Below are positions 1 to 7,875 of a DNA stretch of 18,040 bases, piece by piece. The notes beneath the pieces are model-generated. The model was not told the origin of the DNA. It saw only the letters and a list, made by a program, of their open reading frames with translations, and did not search any database. The position numbers and the translations under genes were made by a program. How positions within the stretch are numbered: position 1 is the first letter of the stretch; each line of letters starts with the position of its first letter. Origin of the DNA: Desulfocurvus sp. (GTDB taxonomy: Bacteria > Desulfobacterota > Desulfovibrionia > Desulfovibrionales > Desulfovibrionaceae); assembly GCF_023230885.1 (NCBI RefSeq), contig NZ_JALNWM010000046.1:1-18040 (forward strand). The letters run 5' to 3'.

Positions 1-84
1 GACGCGCTCGCGGCCCTGGCGATCGATGTCCTTGCCGATGACGCGCTCTTCCTGGGGAGACATGCAACAACCGCATTGGCTCAT
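1..84 (-). CDS. Small Cys-rich protein, N-terminal 28 residues only (partial)
   Basis: Partial gene on the minus strand; only the first 28 codons are inside the window. The start is the ATG at 84-82, with a good ribosome binding site (GAGGAG, complement of 92-97) seven bases upstream. The visible protein begins MSQCGCCMSPQEERVIGKD, so three cysteines lie within residues 4-7 (C-G-C-C). Such clustered cysteines often bind a metal or an Fe-S cluster, but that is inference and I do not recognise the family. The start site, the strong ribosome binding site and the elaborate upstream region (sigma-54 match, CRP/FNR-like palindrome, 16-bp palindrome) make it a real and probably tightly regulated gene. 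The remainder lies left of position 1. Confidence 0.72.
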   Translation of the reverse strand, partial: MSQCGCCMSPQEERVIGKDIDRQGRERV

Positions 85-125
85 GGTGAAACTCCTCAAT
101 AGGGTGTTTTGTGCTCGAACCGGGG

Positions 126-145
126 ATTGTGACTTTTGTCGCAAT
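126..145. promoter_or_regulatory. CRP/FNR-family-like palindrome (HcpR-like site)
   Basis: The plus strand reads ATTGTGACTTTTGTCGCAAT, an inverted repeat TTGTGA-N6-TCGCAA with one mismatch. This is the layout of CRP/FNR-family operators (TTGTGA-N6-TCACAA). From memory, the nitrosative-stress regulator HcpR of Desulfovibrio uses a site of this form. The site spans about +1 to +20 of the predicted sigma-54 start, so it would sit where a repressor acts if that promoter is used. The assignment to HcpR is inference. Confidence 0.45.
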
Positions 146-155
146 GCCCCCCTTG

Positions 156-171
156 AGCATCAACCATGCCA
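156..171 (-). promoter_or_regulatory. Candidate sigma-54 (-24/-12) promoter for the partial gene at 1-84
   Basis: Minus strand reads TGGCATGGTTGATGCT from 171 to 156. Against the consensus TGGCACG-N4-TTGCW it matches 10 of 12 defined positions, and it keeps the invariant GG and GC with exactly ten bases between them. The predicted transcription start is near 145, giving a leader of about 60 bases before the ATG at 84. An AT-rich stretch (about 184-203) lies just upstream, as expected for a bendable or IHF-type region. Not tested beyond visual matching. Confidence 0.5.
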
Positions 172-249
172 TGCGGCTTATGGCCTTTATTTTATTGTAT
201 TTTCACGCCTGGCTCCGCCCGGGTGGAGCGGCGCTTCGCGGGCCCTTGT

Positions 250-265
250 GTTGCAGCGCTGCAAC
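250..265. promoter_or_regulatory. Perfect 16-bp palindrome, candidate enhancer site
   Basis: GTTGCAGCGCTGCAAC is a perfect palindrome. Its centre lies about 112 bases upstream of the predicted start of the sigma-54 promoter at 171-156, which is the usual distance for an activator (enhancer-binding protein) site. TTGCA-N-TGCAA dyads are typical of some of these activators, for example the LuxO type. The AT-rich segment 184-203 between the two could permit looping. The identity of the protein is unknown. Confidence 0.45.
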
Positions 266-304
266 GATTTTTGTCATAACATGCCGTGATGGCTGGGAAT
301 AAAA

Positions 305-344
305 GGAGCGTGTTTTTTTGCGACGATGCAAAAAAACACGCTCC
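305..344 (-). terminator. Probable rho-independent terminator of trmO (17-bp stem)
   Basis: Bases 305-321 pair perfectly with 328-344, leaving a 6-base loop. On the minus strand the stem ends in CACGCTCC and is followed by TTTTATT, the order expected of an intrinsic terminator for trmO transcription. The stem is unusual because seven consecutive A/T pairs sit in its upper part. On the plus strand the 3' flank is GC-rich, so termination in that direction is less likely. Confidence 0.65.
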
Positions 345-382
345 CGCTTCCTTCGCGGAGGCTGTTTCGGCGCGGAACACAC

Positions 383-472
383 GGGCTCCCGCGCGCGGGG
401 CAGGCCCGTGGGGCGGCCGGAGCCCGGCGAGTATGACGGCCACCCGGCCACCAAGGGCTCCCGCGCGCGGGG
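383..472. repeat. 18-base direct repeat, two copies, each with a 12-bp palindrome
   Basis: GGGCTCCCGCGCGCGGGG occurs at 383-400 and again at 455-472. Each copy contains the perfect palindrome CCCGCGCGCGGG (388-399 and 460-471). It lies downstream of trmO in non-coding DNA. The role is unknown; it may be a REP-like element. Confidence 0.6.
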
Positions 473-524
473 GCGGCCCGGCCACCGCCCGGCCCCGGGG
501 GGCGCGGTGGCGCGCGTCGCCGCG

Positions 525-1037
525 TCAGCGGGGCCCGCCGCCCTCCTCCCGCTCCCGGGCGGCGAAGCGTTCGTCGCCGCGGTGGGTGGCGGCGTTGCCC
601 GACCGGCCCTCGAGCCAGCCCGCCCGGGCGGCGGGCCGGGAGTCGAAGTCCGGGACGTAGGGCTTGATGTCGATGACCGGCGTGCCGTCCAGCACGTCCA
701 CGTTGTCCAGGACCAGGCCCTCGGCGGTGACCGCGCACAGGGGCATTACCGACAGCCCCAGGGGGTTCGGCCGCAGGGGCGAGCGGGTGGCGAAGACGCC
801 GCGCGGCGTCTGGTCCAGGAAGGGCAGCACCGTCAGTTCCGGGCCCCGGCTGCGGTGCAGGTGGTACAGGACGATGAGGTGCGAGAAGCCCTCGATATCC
901 TTCAGTCCCTCGCGGAACTCCGGCAGGACCAGAATGGTCCCCTTGATGCCCTGGGCGCCCGTGGGCTGGATGGGCATGCCCTTGATATGCTTGTGCGGGG
1001 TCTGGAAGTGGCCGATGGGCCGGTAGGTGATGTCCAT
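525..1037 (-). CDS. trmO: tRNA (N6-threonylcarbamoyladenosine37-N6)-methyltransferase, TrmO/TsaA/YaeB family
   Basis: A 170-residue protein of the TsaA/YaeB (UPF0066) family. Members use S-adenosylmethionine to methylate the t6A at position 37 of tRNA-Thr, in the cytoplasm. The family signature is clear: IGHFQTPH near the N-terminus (residues 8-15) and the hallmark TRSPLRPNPLGLS (residues 84-96), followed by DVLDGTPVIDIKPYVP. The single beta-barrel domain fits the short bacterial form. I place the start at ATG 1037-1035 because GAGG lies nine bases upstream. A longer reading begins at 1088 but adds residues unlike the family. The gene stands alone; the terminator-like hairpin is at 305-344. 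The natural substrate in this organism is inferred from E. coli work. Confidence 0.88.
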   Translation of the reverse strand: MDITYRPIGHFQTPHKHIKGMPIQPTGAQGIKGTILVLPEFREGLKDIEGFSHLIVLYHLHRSRGPELTVLPFLDQTPRGVFATRSPLRPNPLGLSVMPLCAVTAEGLVLDNVDVLDGTPVIDIKPYVPDFDSRPAARAGWLEGRSGNAATHRGDERFAAREREEGGGPR

Positions 1038-1137
1038 GGTCTGCTGCCTCGCGGGTTTTCCTGGTCTGTAGCAGGAAAGGTGCGGCAAAAAAAGCCTGTG
1101 ATATCAGAGTATGATCCTTCGGTTCGGCCGGAGCAGG

Positions 1138-1304
1138 CCGCGGGGGCCGGGCTTCGGGGGGGTGCCGCAGCAGGCCCGGGCCGTCCTCGTCCCAGGTTTT
1201 GGCCGCGGGGGGCGGGCTTCGGAGGGGCGTGCCGCAGCAGGGTTTTGGCGAAGACTTTCTTGCCCGCGGCCGCGGGGGCCGGGCTTTGGAGGCCGCGCCG
1301 CAGG
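1138..1304. repeat. Three imperfect copies of a ~66-bp GC-rich repeat
   Basis: Units begin at 1138, 1203 and 1270, so the period is 65-67 bases. Each begins CCGCGGGG and continues with GGGCTTCGG or GGGCTTTGG; a GCCGCAG core follows in units 1 and 2 and GCCGCAGG in unit 3. The segments between the cores differ more. The arrangement resembles an intergenic REP-like element rather than a coding repeat, because the spacing is not constant in frame. Confidence 0.6.
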
Positions 1305-1459
1305 CGGGGCGGCGCACCGGAAAGGCGGCCGGGCGGCGGTCGGCGCCGTTTCCCGCCGCCCGTGCGCCGGGCTGGGTGCTGGCGGGGCGGGGCTCCGGTT
1401 CCGCCGCCCGCGCGCCGGTTCCGTTGGCCCTCCTGCGAGGTCGAATCCGGCGGAAGGCA

Positions 1460-1498
1460 TTGGTTCGTGATTCTGACGTGGCACGTTTTCATTATGAA
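1460..1498 (+). promoter_or_regulatory. AT-rich island, possible promoter of the TonB operon
   Basis: The sharp fall in GC content at about 1460-1510 is the most promoter-like stretch before the operon. A weak sigma-70 reading is GTGATT (1467-1472), 17 bases, CATTAT (1490-1495). The short inverted repeat TTCAT-T-ATGAA (1488-1498) covers that -10 element and could be an operator. I see no convincing Fur box. Low confidence. Confidence 0.22.
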
Positions 1499-1659
1499 GC
1501 AGTCTTTTTTCCCTGGGCCAGCGCGGGGCGCGGGGACGGTCCGGGGCCTCCGTTGCCAGACACCGTGTTTTGATGTATCGCGGGGAAGCCTTCGGTTCAA
1601 TGGCCCGGGGGCTCCTGGCCGGACGGTACCGGCCGGTCATACGAAAAAATATTTCAGGC

Positions 1660-2612
1660 ATGAAAGAGAAACAGCAGCTCGCGATTTGTTGTGGAGCCGG
1701 GTGTGACGCTGGAAGGCGGGGCCCCGGCGCCCCGGCGGCGTCCCGGCGTGGCGGCTGGCGGCGCGTGGCGTCGCGCGGCCTGGGCGGGTTGGCCCTGCTG
1801 GCCCTGCTGGCTGGCGGTTCCCCGGGGGCGGCGGCCCTGGCCGCGTCTTCCGGCCCGGGGGGCGCGGAGCTGGAGCAGGCCGCCGGGCGGCTTGCCGGGG
1901 CGGTGACGGCCCAGGGCGAGGCCCAGCGGGGCGCCGACTCCTGGGCCCTGGAGCGCGACGCCCTGCGCGACGAGATCCGCCGCGAGGGCGAGACCCTGGC
2001 CTGGCTGGAGGCCGCCCTGGTCCGCCGCCAGGACTACATCGCCCGCCGCGAGGCCGTGGTGGCCGGGCTGCGCGACTCCGCCCGGGAACTGGCGGCCCTG
2101 GAGCGCGGGCTGGAGCCCGTGCTCGACGCCGTGCTCGTGCGCCTGGAGGAACTGGTGGCCGCCGACCTGGCCTTTTTGCCCCGGGAGCGCGCCGAGCGCC
2201 TGGAGATGCTGCGCGAGACCCTGGGCGACTACGGCCTGGCCCCGGGCGAGAAGCTGCGCCGCTTCCTGGAAGCCTTGCAGGTGGAGGCCGGATACGGCGC
2301 CCTGGTCGAAGCCTGGGACGAGGCCGTCGACCTGGAGGGTGCAAGGGTCCAGGGGCGGGTGTTGCGCCTGGGGCGCGCCGCGGCGCTGTTTTTATCGCGC
2401 GACGGGGCCCGGGCCGCGCGCCTTGTGCCCGGCGCGCCGGGCTGGGAGCCCCTGGGCGCCTCCGAGGCCCGGACCCTGGCCGAGGCCCTGGAAATGCACG
2501 ACCATCGCCGGGCCTTCGAGCTGCTGGCCCTGCCCGTGGGCCCGGCGCGGCTTGAAGCCCCGGCCCCGGGGCAGGCCCCGGAGTCGGCCCCGGAGCAGGG
2601 CGGGGTGCGGCC

Positions 2613-2616
<4 letters not shown>
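1660..2616 (+). CDS. DUF3450 family periplasmic coiled-coil protein of a TonB system
   Basis: DUF3450 proteins are periplasmic coiled-coil proteins encoded first in TtpC-type TonB operons; their molecular role is poorly known and is presumed to be structural or regulatory for the TtpC/ExbB/ExbD/TonB complex. Family marks are visible: a long charged helix after a signal sequence (hydrophobic run GGLALLALLAGG followed by AAALA), DLAFLPRERAERL, then EAGYGALVEAWDEAV, then GRVLRLGRAAALFLSRDG, and a closing FELLALPVG. The start is uncertain. ATG 1660 gives a long 40-residue leader before the hydrophobic run and has only a poor ribosome site. GTG 1765 would give an ordinary signal peptide (MASRGLGGLALL...). 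The stop overlaps the ATG of the next gene (ATGA at 2613-2616), so translation is coupled. Confidence 0.82.
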
Positions 2617-4116
<1,500 letters not shown>

Positions 4117-4136
<20 letters not shown>

Positions 4137-4674
4137 GGCCGGGCTCGGCTACCTGCGCACCGGGGGCTGGGTCATGCTGCCCCTGGTGCTGCTGTCGCTG
4201 TGGCTGTGGTTCCTGGTTTTCCTGAAGGCCCGCGAGCTGTGGCGCCTGCGCCGGGCGGACCGGCTCTGGCGCGCGGACCTGGAGGCCGCCTACGCCGCCC
4301 GGCGCACCGGCGACCCGGGCCTGGACGCCAAGCTCCTGCACGCCCTGTTCCACCGCCACGAGGCGGCGGTGGACCGCCACCTGGGCACCATCCTGGTCCT
4401 GGCCGGGGCCGCGCCCCTGCTGGGGCTGCTGGGCACGGTCACGGGCATGATCCGCACCTTCGCGGACATGGCGGTGCTCGGCGCGGGTAACGTCAAGGCC
4501 CTGTCGGCGGGCATTTCCGCCGCCCTGGTCACCACCCAGGCCGGGCTGGCCGTGGCCATCCCCGGGCTTTTCGCGGGCAGCCTGCTGCGTCGGCGCGCCG
4601 CGCGCCACAAGGCCCGCGTCCAGCGCCAGTGCCTGCTGCTCGGGCGCCCCGGAGCCCCGCAGGCCCGGCCATGA
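4117..4674 (+). CDS. exbB: ExbB-type biopolymer transport protein (TonB2-system ExbB)
   Basis: A 185-residue MotA/TolQ/ExbB channel protein. Three membrane segments are visible: residues 16-37 (GGWVMLPLVLLSLWLWFLVFL), 90-112 and 133-157. The channel signature AAPLLGLLGTVTGMIRTF and the third-helix motif ALVTTQAGLAVAIP are both complete. It would form the proton channel with ExbD and power TonB. The length matches the short ExbB2 form rather than the ~240-residue ExbB1. The start ATG 4117 has GGAGG five bases upstream and lies inside the end of the ttpC-like gene (20-base overlap). The stop overlaps the exbD start (ATGA). Confidence 0.9.
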
Positions 4675-5084
4675 GCTGCTACCGCCACTCCCGCGCCCGG
4701 CGCGGCGGCCCGGCCGAGCTGAACATGGCCCCGCTCATCGACATGGTCTTCCTGCTGCTCATCTTCTTCCTGGTCACCTCCAGCTTCGTGCGCGAGGCCG
4801 GGGTGGACGTGCGCCGCCCCGAGGCCGCCACCGCCGTGGACGTGCAGGCCGAGACCCTGGTGGTGGCCATCACCGCCGAGGGCACCCTGCATGTGGATCA
4901 TACCCGGGCCGACCTGCGCTCCATTCGCCCGCTGGTGGCCCGTTTCCTGGCCGCCACCCCGGGGGGGGCGGTGGTGGTCGCCGCCGACGAGGCCGCGCCC
5001 GCCGGGCAGGTGGTCCGCGTGCTGGATCAGTGCCGCCTGGCCGGGGCGCGCAACCTGGCCGTGGCCGCGCGGAGGCCCGAATGA
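4671..5084 (+). CDS. exbD: ExbD-type biopolymer transport protein
   Basis: A 137-residue single-pass inner-membrane protein. The N-terminal signature LNMAPLIDMVFLLLIFFLV (residues 17-35) contains the membrane aspartate D24, the residue that carries protons in ExbD/TolR. The rest is a small periplasmic domain of the usual size, ending in a stretch like GQVVRVLDQCRLAGARNLAVA that is typical of the family C-terminus. ATG 4671 is chosen because it overlaps the exbB stop (ATGA) and places the membrane segment at the expected distance; an upstream start at 4629 would add residues not seen in the family. It works with ExbB and the TtpC-like protein to energise TonB. Confidence 0.92.
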   Translation: MSCYRHSRARRGGPAELNMAPLIDMVFLLLIFFLVTSSFVREAGVDVRRPEAATAVDVQAETLVVAITAEGTLHVDHTRADLRSIRPLVARFLAATPGGAVVVAADEAAPAGQVVRVLDQCRLAGARNLAVAARRPE

Positions 5085-5836
5085 TCCGTTGCCCGGCCCG
5101 GGGCTGCGTGGGCGCGGGGGGCGGGGCGCCCCTCGGCGCCGTTTCCGGTCCGGCGCCGGGCCGGGCCTCCGGCGCGCGGCGGCGCCTGGGCGACCGCGCC
5201 CTGGCCGTGGCCCTGGCCGTGGCCGTCAACGTCGCGGTGTTCGTCGTCCTGCCGCTGCTGGCGCGCCAGGGGGCCCTGCCCGAGGCCGGGCCCGTCCAGC
5301 CTCCGGTGCGCGTCATCGAGGCGCCCCGGCTGCCGCCCCAGGCCCTGGCCCCCGAGCCCCTGCCCGAGGAGCCGCCGCCGCCCGAGCCCGCGCGGCGGCC
5401 CGAGCCCCTGCCGCCCCTGCCCCAGCCGCCCCGGCTCCAGGCCCGGGCGCCGCAGCCGCAGTTCGATTTCGCTCCCCGGCTGGCGGCGGCCGCGCCCCTG
5501 GCCCTGCCCGTGGCCCGGCCCCTGGAGCCCGCCGCGCCGCGCGCCTTCGAGCTGGCCGACGTGGACCAGGCCCCCCGGGTGGTGGCCTCCGCGCCCCCCG
5601 AGTACCCCTACGCCGCGCGCAGCCGCAACCAGAGCGGCACGGTCACCGTGCGCTTCCTGGTGGCCGAGGACGGCTCCGTGGCCGAGGTCGCGGTCCTGGC
5701 GGCGGACCCGCCCGGCGTGTTCGAATCCAGCGTGCTGCGCGCCGTGCGCGGCTGGCGTTTCAGCCCGGGGCGCCTGGGCGGGCGGGCCGTGCCCACCTGG
5801 GTCGAGCTGCCCGTGCGCTTCGGGCTGGGCGGGTAG
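5081..5836 (+). CDS. tonB: TonB family energy-transducing protein
   Basis: A 251-residue protein with the TonB layout. It has an N-terminal cytoplasmic segment, one membrane anchor at about residues 40-61 (ALAVALAVAVNVAVFVVLPLL), a proline-rich periplasmic spacer (about 70-130), and a C-terminal TonB domain from about residue 160 to the end. The domain carries PEYPYAARSRNQSGTVTVRF, ending in GWRFSPGRLGGRAVPTWVELPVRF. The C-terminal domain would contact TonB boxes of outer-membrane receptors. The start overlaps the exbD stop (ATGA at 5081-5084). The first 35 residues before the anchor are longer than in many TonB2 proteins, so a later start is possible. No receptor gene is present in the window, so the cargo cannot be inferred. 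Confidence 0.9.
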   Translation: MIRCPARGCVGAGGGAPLGAVSGPAPGRASGARRRLGDRALAVALAVAVNVAVFVVLPLLARQGALPEAGPVQPPVRVIEAPRLPPQALAPEPLPEEPPPPEPARRPEPLPPLPQPPRLQARAPQPQFDFAPRLAAAAPLALPVARPLEPAAPRAFELADVDQAPRVVASAPPEYPYAARSRNQSGTVTVRFLVAEDGSVAEVAVLAADPPGVFESSVLRAVRGWRFSPGRLGGRAVPTWVELPVRFGLGG

Positions 5837-5843
5837 GGCGGCC

Positions 5844-7031
5844 GTGGGCGCCATGCGGTTCACCGCTGCCCTGCTCCTGGCCTGCCTGCTGTGGGCCGTG
5901 GCCTGCGGCCCCGGGGCTGCCGCCGCCCCGGAGCCCGAGGAGGTCTCCGCCGCCGCGCGCACGGCCCTGCACGAGGCCGCCCAGGCCCTGGAGCAGGGCC
6001 GCCCGGCCCAGGCCGAGGCCGTTTTGCGCGCGCTCATCGCCGCCGAGGGTGCCGCCGCGCCCGTGCCGGTGTGGCATCTGCTGGGCAACGCCCTCTTTGC
6101 CCAGGACCGTCCGGCCGACGCCGCCCGGGCCTTTGCCTCCGGCCTGGAGCGCGCTCCCGGCGATCCGGCCCTGCACCGCAATCTGGGCATCGCCGCCTAC
6201 CAGGGCCGGGACTACGCCCTGGCGGCCGAGCACCTGGAGCGCGCCGCCGCCCTGGCCCCGGAGCCCGAGCCGGAACTGCTGTTGCAGGCCGCCTCGGCCC
6301 GCCATCTGGCCGGGCAGTACCGCCAGGCCCTGCGCCTGCTCGAACCCCTGGCCGCCGGGGCCGGGGCCGACCCGCGCGCCCTGGAGCTGCTGGCCGCCGC
6401 CGCCCTGGCCAGTGGCGACGGCGCCCTGGCCGAGGCGGCCGCGCTGCGCTGCCTGCGGGCCGAGCCCGGGGCCGGGCGCTGGTGGCGGCTGCTGGCGGGA
6501 ATCCGCAGCCAGCGTGGCGACCTTGCCGGAGCCGCGGCCGCCCTGGAGGCCCTGACCCGCCTGGAGCCGCCCGCTGCGCAGGACCTGCGCGCCCTGGCCG
6601 AGCTGTACCTGGCCGCCGGGGCCCTGCCCCTGGGCATCCGGGCCCTGGAGCGCGCCGCCGGGCCCCGGCCCGGCCCGGGCGACTGCGATGCCCTGGCCCT
6701 GGCCAACCATCGGGCCGGGCGGCTGGACGAGGCCCTGCGCTGGCTGGAAGCCGCCCAGGCCCAGGCCCCGGACGCCGAACGCCTGCTGCGCATGGCCGCC
6801 ATGCTCGAAGCCCGGGGCCGTGCGGCCCAGGCCGCCGATGCCTGCGCCCGGGCCCTGGAGCTGGACCCCGGCAACGCCCGGGCCTGGTTGCGCCTGGGCT
6901 GGCTGGCCCGCGAGGCCGGGCGCCCGGCCCAGGCCCGTCAGGCCCTGGAGCGCGCCGCCGCCTTCGCCCCGACGGCGGCCGCAGCGCGCCGGGCCCTGGA
7001 GCTGCTGGGCGCGGACGAAGGCCCGGGCTGA
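5844..7031 (+). CDS. TPR-repeat periplasmic protein of the TonB operon
   Basis: A 395-residue Ala/Leu-rich helical protein made almost entirely of tetratricopeptide-like repeats, for example PVWHLLGNALFAQDRPADAARAF, then ALHRNLGIAAYQGRDYALAAEHL, and near the end NARAWLRLGWLAREAGRPAQARQAL. The N-terminus is a secretion signal (MRFTAALLLACLLWAVACG...AAAA); AVAC is a weak lipobox, so it could be a lipoprotein. TPR proteins are a regular last member of DUF3450/TtpC TonB operons and probably act as periplasmic scaffolds; this role is inferred. The start is GTG 5844, with AGGG five bases upstream; ATG 5853 is the alternative. It follows tonB by seven bases. A hairpin wraps the stop codon. Confidence 0.82.
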   Translation: MGAMRFTAALLLACLLWAVACGPGAAAAPEPEEVSAAARTALHEAAQALEQGRPAQAEAVLRALIAAEGAAAPVPVWHLLGNALFAQDRPADAARAFASGLERAPGDPALHRNLGIAAYQGRDYALAAEHLERAAALAPEPEPELLLQAASARHLAGQYRQALRLLEPLAAGAGADPRALELLAAAALASGDGALAEAAALRCLRAEPGAGRWWRLLAGIRSQRGDLAGAAAALEALTRLEPPAAQDLRALAELYLAAGALPLGIRALERAAGPRPGPGDCDALALANHRAGRLDEALRWLEAAQAQAPDAERLLRMAAMLEARGRAAQAADACARALELDPGNARAWLRLGWLAREAGRPAQARQALERAAAFAPTAAAARRALELLGADEGPG

Positions 7032-7040
7032 CGCCCGGGC
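7021..7040. other. Hairpin around the stop codon of the TPR gene
   Basis: GCCCGGGC occurs at 7021-7028 and 7033-7040 with TGAC between, and the TGA is the stop codon of the TPR gene. Because each 8-mer is itself a palindrome, the pair can form a stem of 8 bp with a 4-base loop. It may protect the mRNA end or assist termination; no U-run follows. Confidence 0.4.
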
Positions 7041-7087
7041 GCCGGGTGCGGCGGAGCCGGGGGGGCGTGGATGAGGCTGCCGCAGCG

Positions 7088-7130
7088 AGGGCGGGGCGCC
7101 CGTTCTTTTCAGGATCGGGGGCCCCGCCCT
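7088..7130. terminator. Strong hairpin between converging genes, probable shared terminator
   Basis: AGGGCGGGGC (7088-7097) pairs perfectly with GCCCCGCCCT (7121-7130), with four more inner pairs (CCCG 7099-7102 and CGGG 7116-7119). It lies between the end of the TPR gene (plus) and the end of the exporter gene (minus), where a two-way terminator is expected. Neither flank has a long T-run, so it is an atypical intrinsic terminator. Confidence 0.5.
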
Positions 7131-7172
7131 TGCCGCGTCCCGGCGGCCTGTGCCCGGGGCGGGATTCGGGGC

Positions 7173-7784
7173 TCAGGCCAGGGTGTTTCGCAGCAGGGCC
7201 GCGCCGATGGTCCACATGGTGGCGCAGACCAGGGCGTCCAGGGTGCGCCAGGCCCCCGGGCGGGCGAAGACCGGGGCCAGCAGCCGCCCGCCCAGGCCCA
7301 GGGCCAGGAACCATGACAGCGACGCGCAGGCCGCGCCCGCGCCGAAGGCATAGCGCCCCGGCCCCGGGAACTGCCCGCTCAGGCTGCCCAGCATGACCAC
7401 CGTGTCCAGGTAGACGTGGGGGTTCAGCAGGGTCACGGCCAGGGTCGCCGCCAGGGTCGGGCCCAGGCCCGTCGGCCCCCGGCCGCCCGCGTCCAGGCGC
7501 CCGCCGCGCAGGGCCGAACGCAGGGCCCCCAGGCCGTAGCAGAACAGGAACGCCGCCCCGCCCCAGGCCGCCACGCGCCCCAGGAACGGGTTGGCCGCCA
7601 CCGCGGCGCCCATGCCCACCACCCCCGCGCCGATGAGCAGCGCGTCGCACAGGCTGCACAGCAGGGCCACGGCCCAGGCGTGGTTGCGGCGCACGCTCTG
7701 GGTCAGGACGAAGGCGTTCTGCGCGCCGATGGCCGCGATGAGCCCGCCCCCGACCCCGAACCCCTGGAAAAACGGCATGAGCAT
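7173..7784 (-). CDS. argO: LysE/ArgO family amino acid exporter
   Basis: A 203-residue inner-membrane exporter of the LysE family. Its closest well-known members export arginine (ArgO of E. coli) or lysine and arginine (LysE of Corynebacterium). The signature GGLIAAIGAQNAFVLTQS lies at about residues 13-30, and LNPHVYLDTVVMLGS marks the middle of the protein; several further hydrophobic segments fit the usual six-helix layout. The start is ATG 7784-7782, which has GGGAGG seven bases upstream; longer readings run into the operator and regulator gene. It is divergent from an ArgP-type regulator, the classical arrangement, so basic amino acid export induced through ArgP is likely. The exact substrate (Arg, Lys or both) is not visible. 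Confidence 0.9.
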   Translation of the reverse strand: MLMPFFQGFGVGGGLIAAIGAQNAFVLTQSVRRNHAWAVALLCSLCDALLIGAGVVGMGAAVAANPFLGRVAAWGGAAFLFCYGLGALRSALRGGRLDAGGRGPTGLGPTLAATLAVTLLNPHVYLDTVVMLGSLSGQFPGPGRYAFGAGAACASLSWFLALGLGGRLLAPVFARPGAWRTLDALVCATMWTIGAALLRNTLA

Positions 7785-7826
7785 GGCGAAACCTCCCTGG
7801 CGCGGACGGATGCGCCGCGCCAGGGC

Positions 7827-7855
7827 CTTGTATTCCGGCCGCGACTCGCAGTAAA
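7827..7855 (-). promoter_or_regulatory. Candidate promoter of the exporter gene
   Basis: On the minus strand TTTACT (7855-7850) and TACAAG (7832-7827) are separated by 17 bases, each matching 4 of 6 consensus positions. The predicted start is near 7820, leaving a ~36-base leader before ATG 7784. The LysR-type dyad at 7876-7890 is centred about 63 bases upstream of that start, the normal position for a LysR-family recognition site, which supports this promoter. Confidence 0.45.
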
Positions 7856-7857
7856 AT
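7828..7857 (+). promoter_or_regulatory. Candidate promoter of the argP-like regulator
   Basis: TTGTAT (7828-7833), 18 bases, TAAAAT (7852-7857): a good -10 and a modest -35. The predicted start near 7864 leaves a ~35-base leader that contains the LysR-type dyad, so the regulator could repress its own transcription. It overlaps the opposite-strand promoter of the exporter. Confidence 0.35.
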
Positions 7858-7875
7858 TGATTGTTTTGATTTTCC

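Larger units (their letters stand above)
98..524. other. Non-coding region between the partial gene and trmO
   Basis: This 427-base stretch has no convincing gene. Reading frames through it change composition with every repeat and show no known domain. It holds, from left to right: the sigma-54 match and CRP/FNR-like site, an AT-rich stretch, the 16-bp palindrome, the terminator-like hairpin at 305-344, and a GC-rich part with an 18-base direct repeat (383-400 and 455-472). The AT-rich left part serves the gene at 1-84; the GC-rich right part is the downstream region of trmO. Confidence 0.6.
1038..1659. other. Long non-coding region between trmO and the TonB operon
   Basis: These 622 bases separate two genes that diverge. 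No reading frame here shows a recognisable protein; the frames are low-complexity Pro/Arg/Ala shadows of the GC-rich repeats. It contains the upstream region of trmO (about 1038-1130), the three ~66-bp repeat units (1138-1304), more GC-rich DNA (1305-1455), then an AT-rich island at about 1460-1510 that may hold the promoter of the TonB operon. Confidence 0.6.

Noticed and set aside
274..1317. Minus-strand open frame of 347 codons covering trmO in another frame
   Set aside because: It is Pro/Arg-rich low complexity created by the 66-bp repeats, and it overlaps trmO, which has clear family motifs.
1479..1495. TGGCACG resembling a -24 element before the TonB operon
   Set aside because: The required -12 GC is absent at the correct spacing (TTTTCATTAT follows).
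1090..1660. Fur box for the TonB operon
   Set aside because: TGATATCAGAGTATGATC (about 1099) and TTCATTATGAA (1488-1498) are only weakly similar to the 19-bp Fur consensus; neither is convincing.
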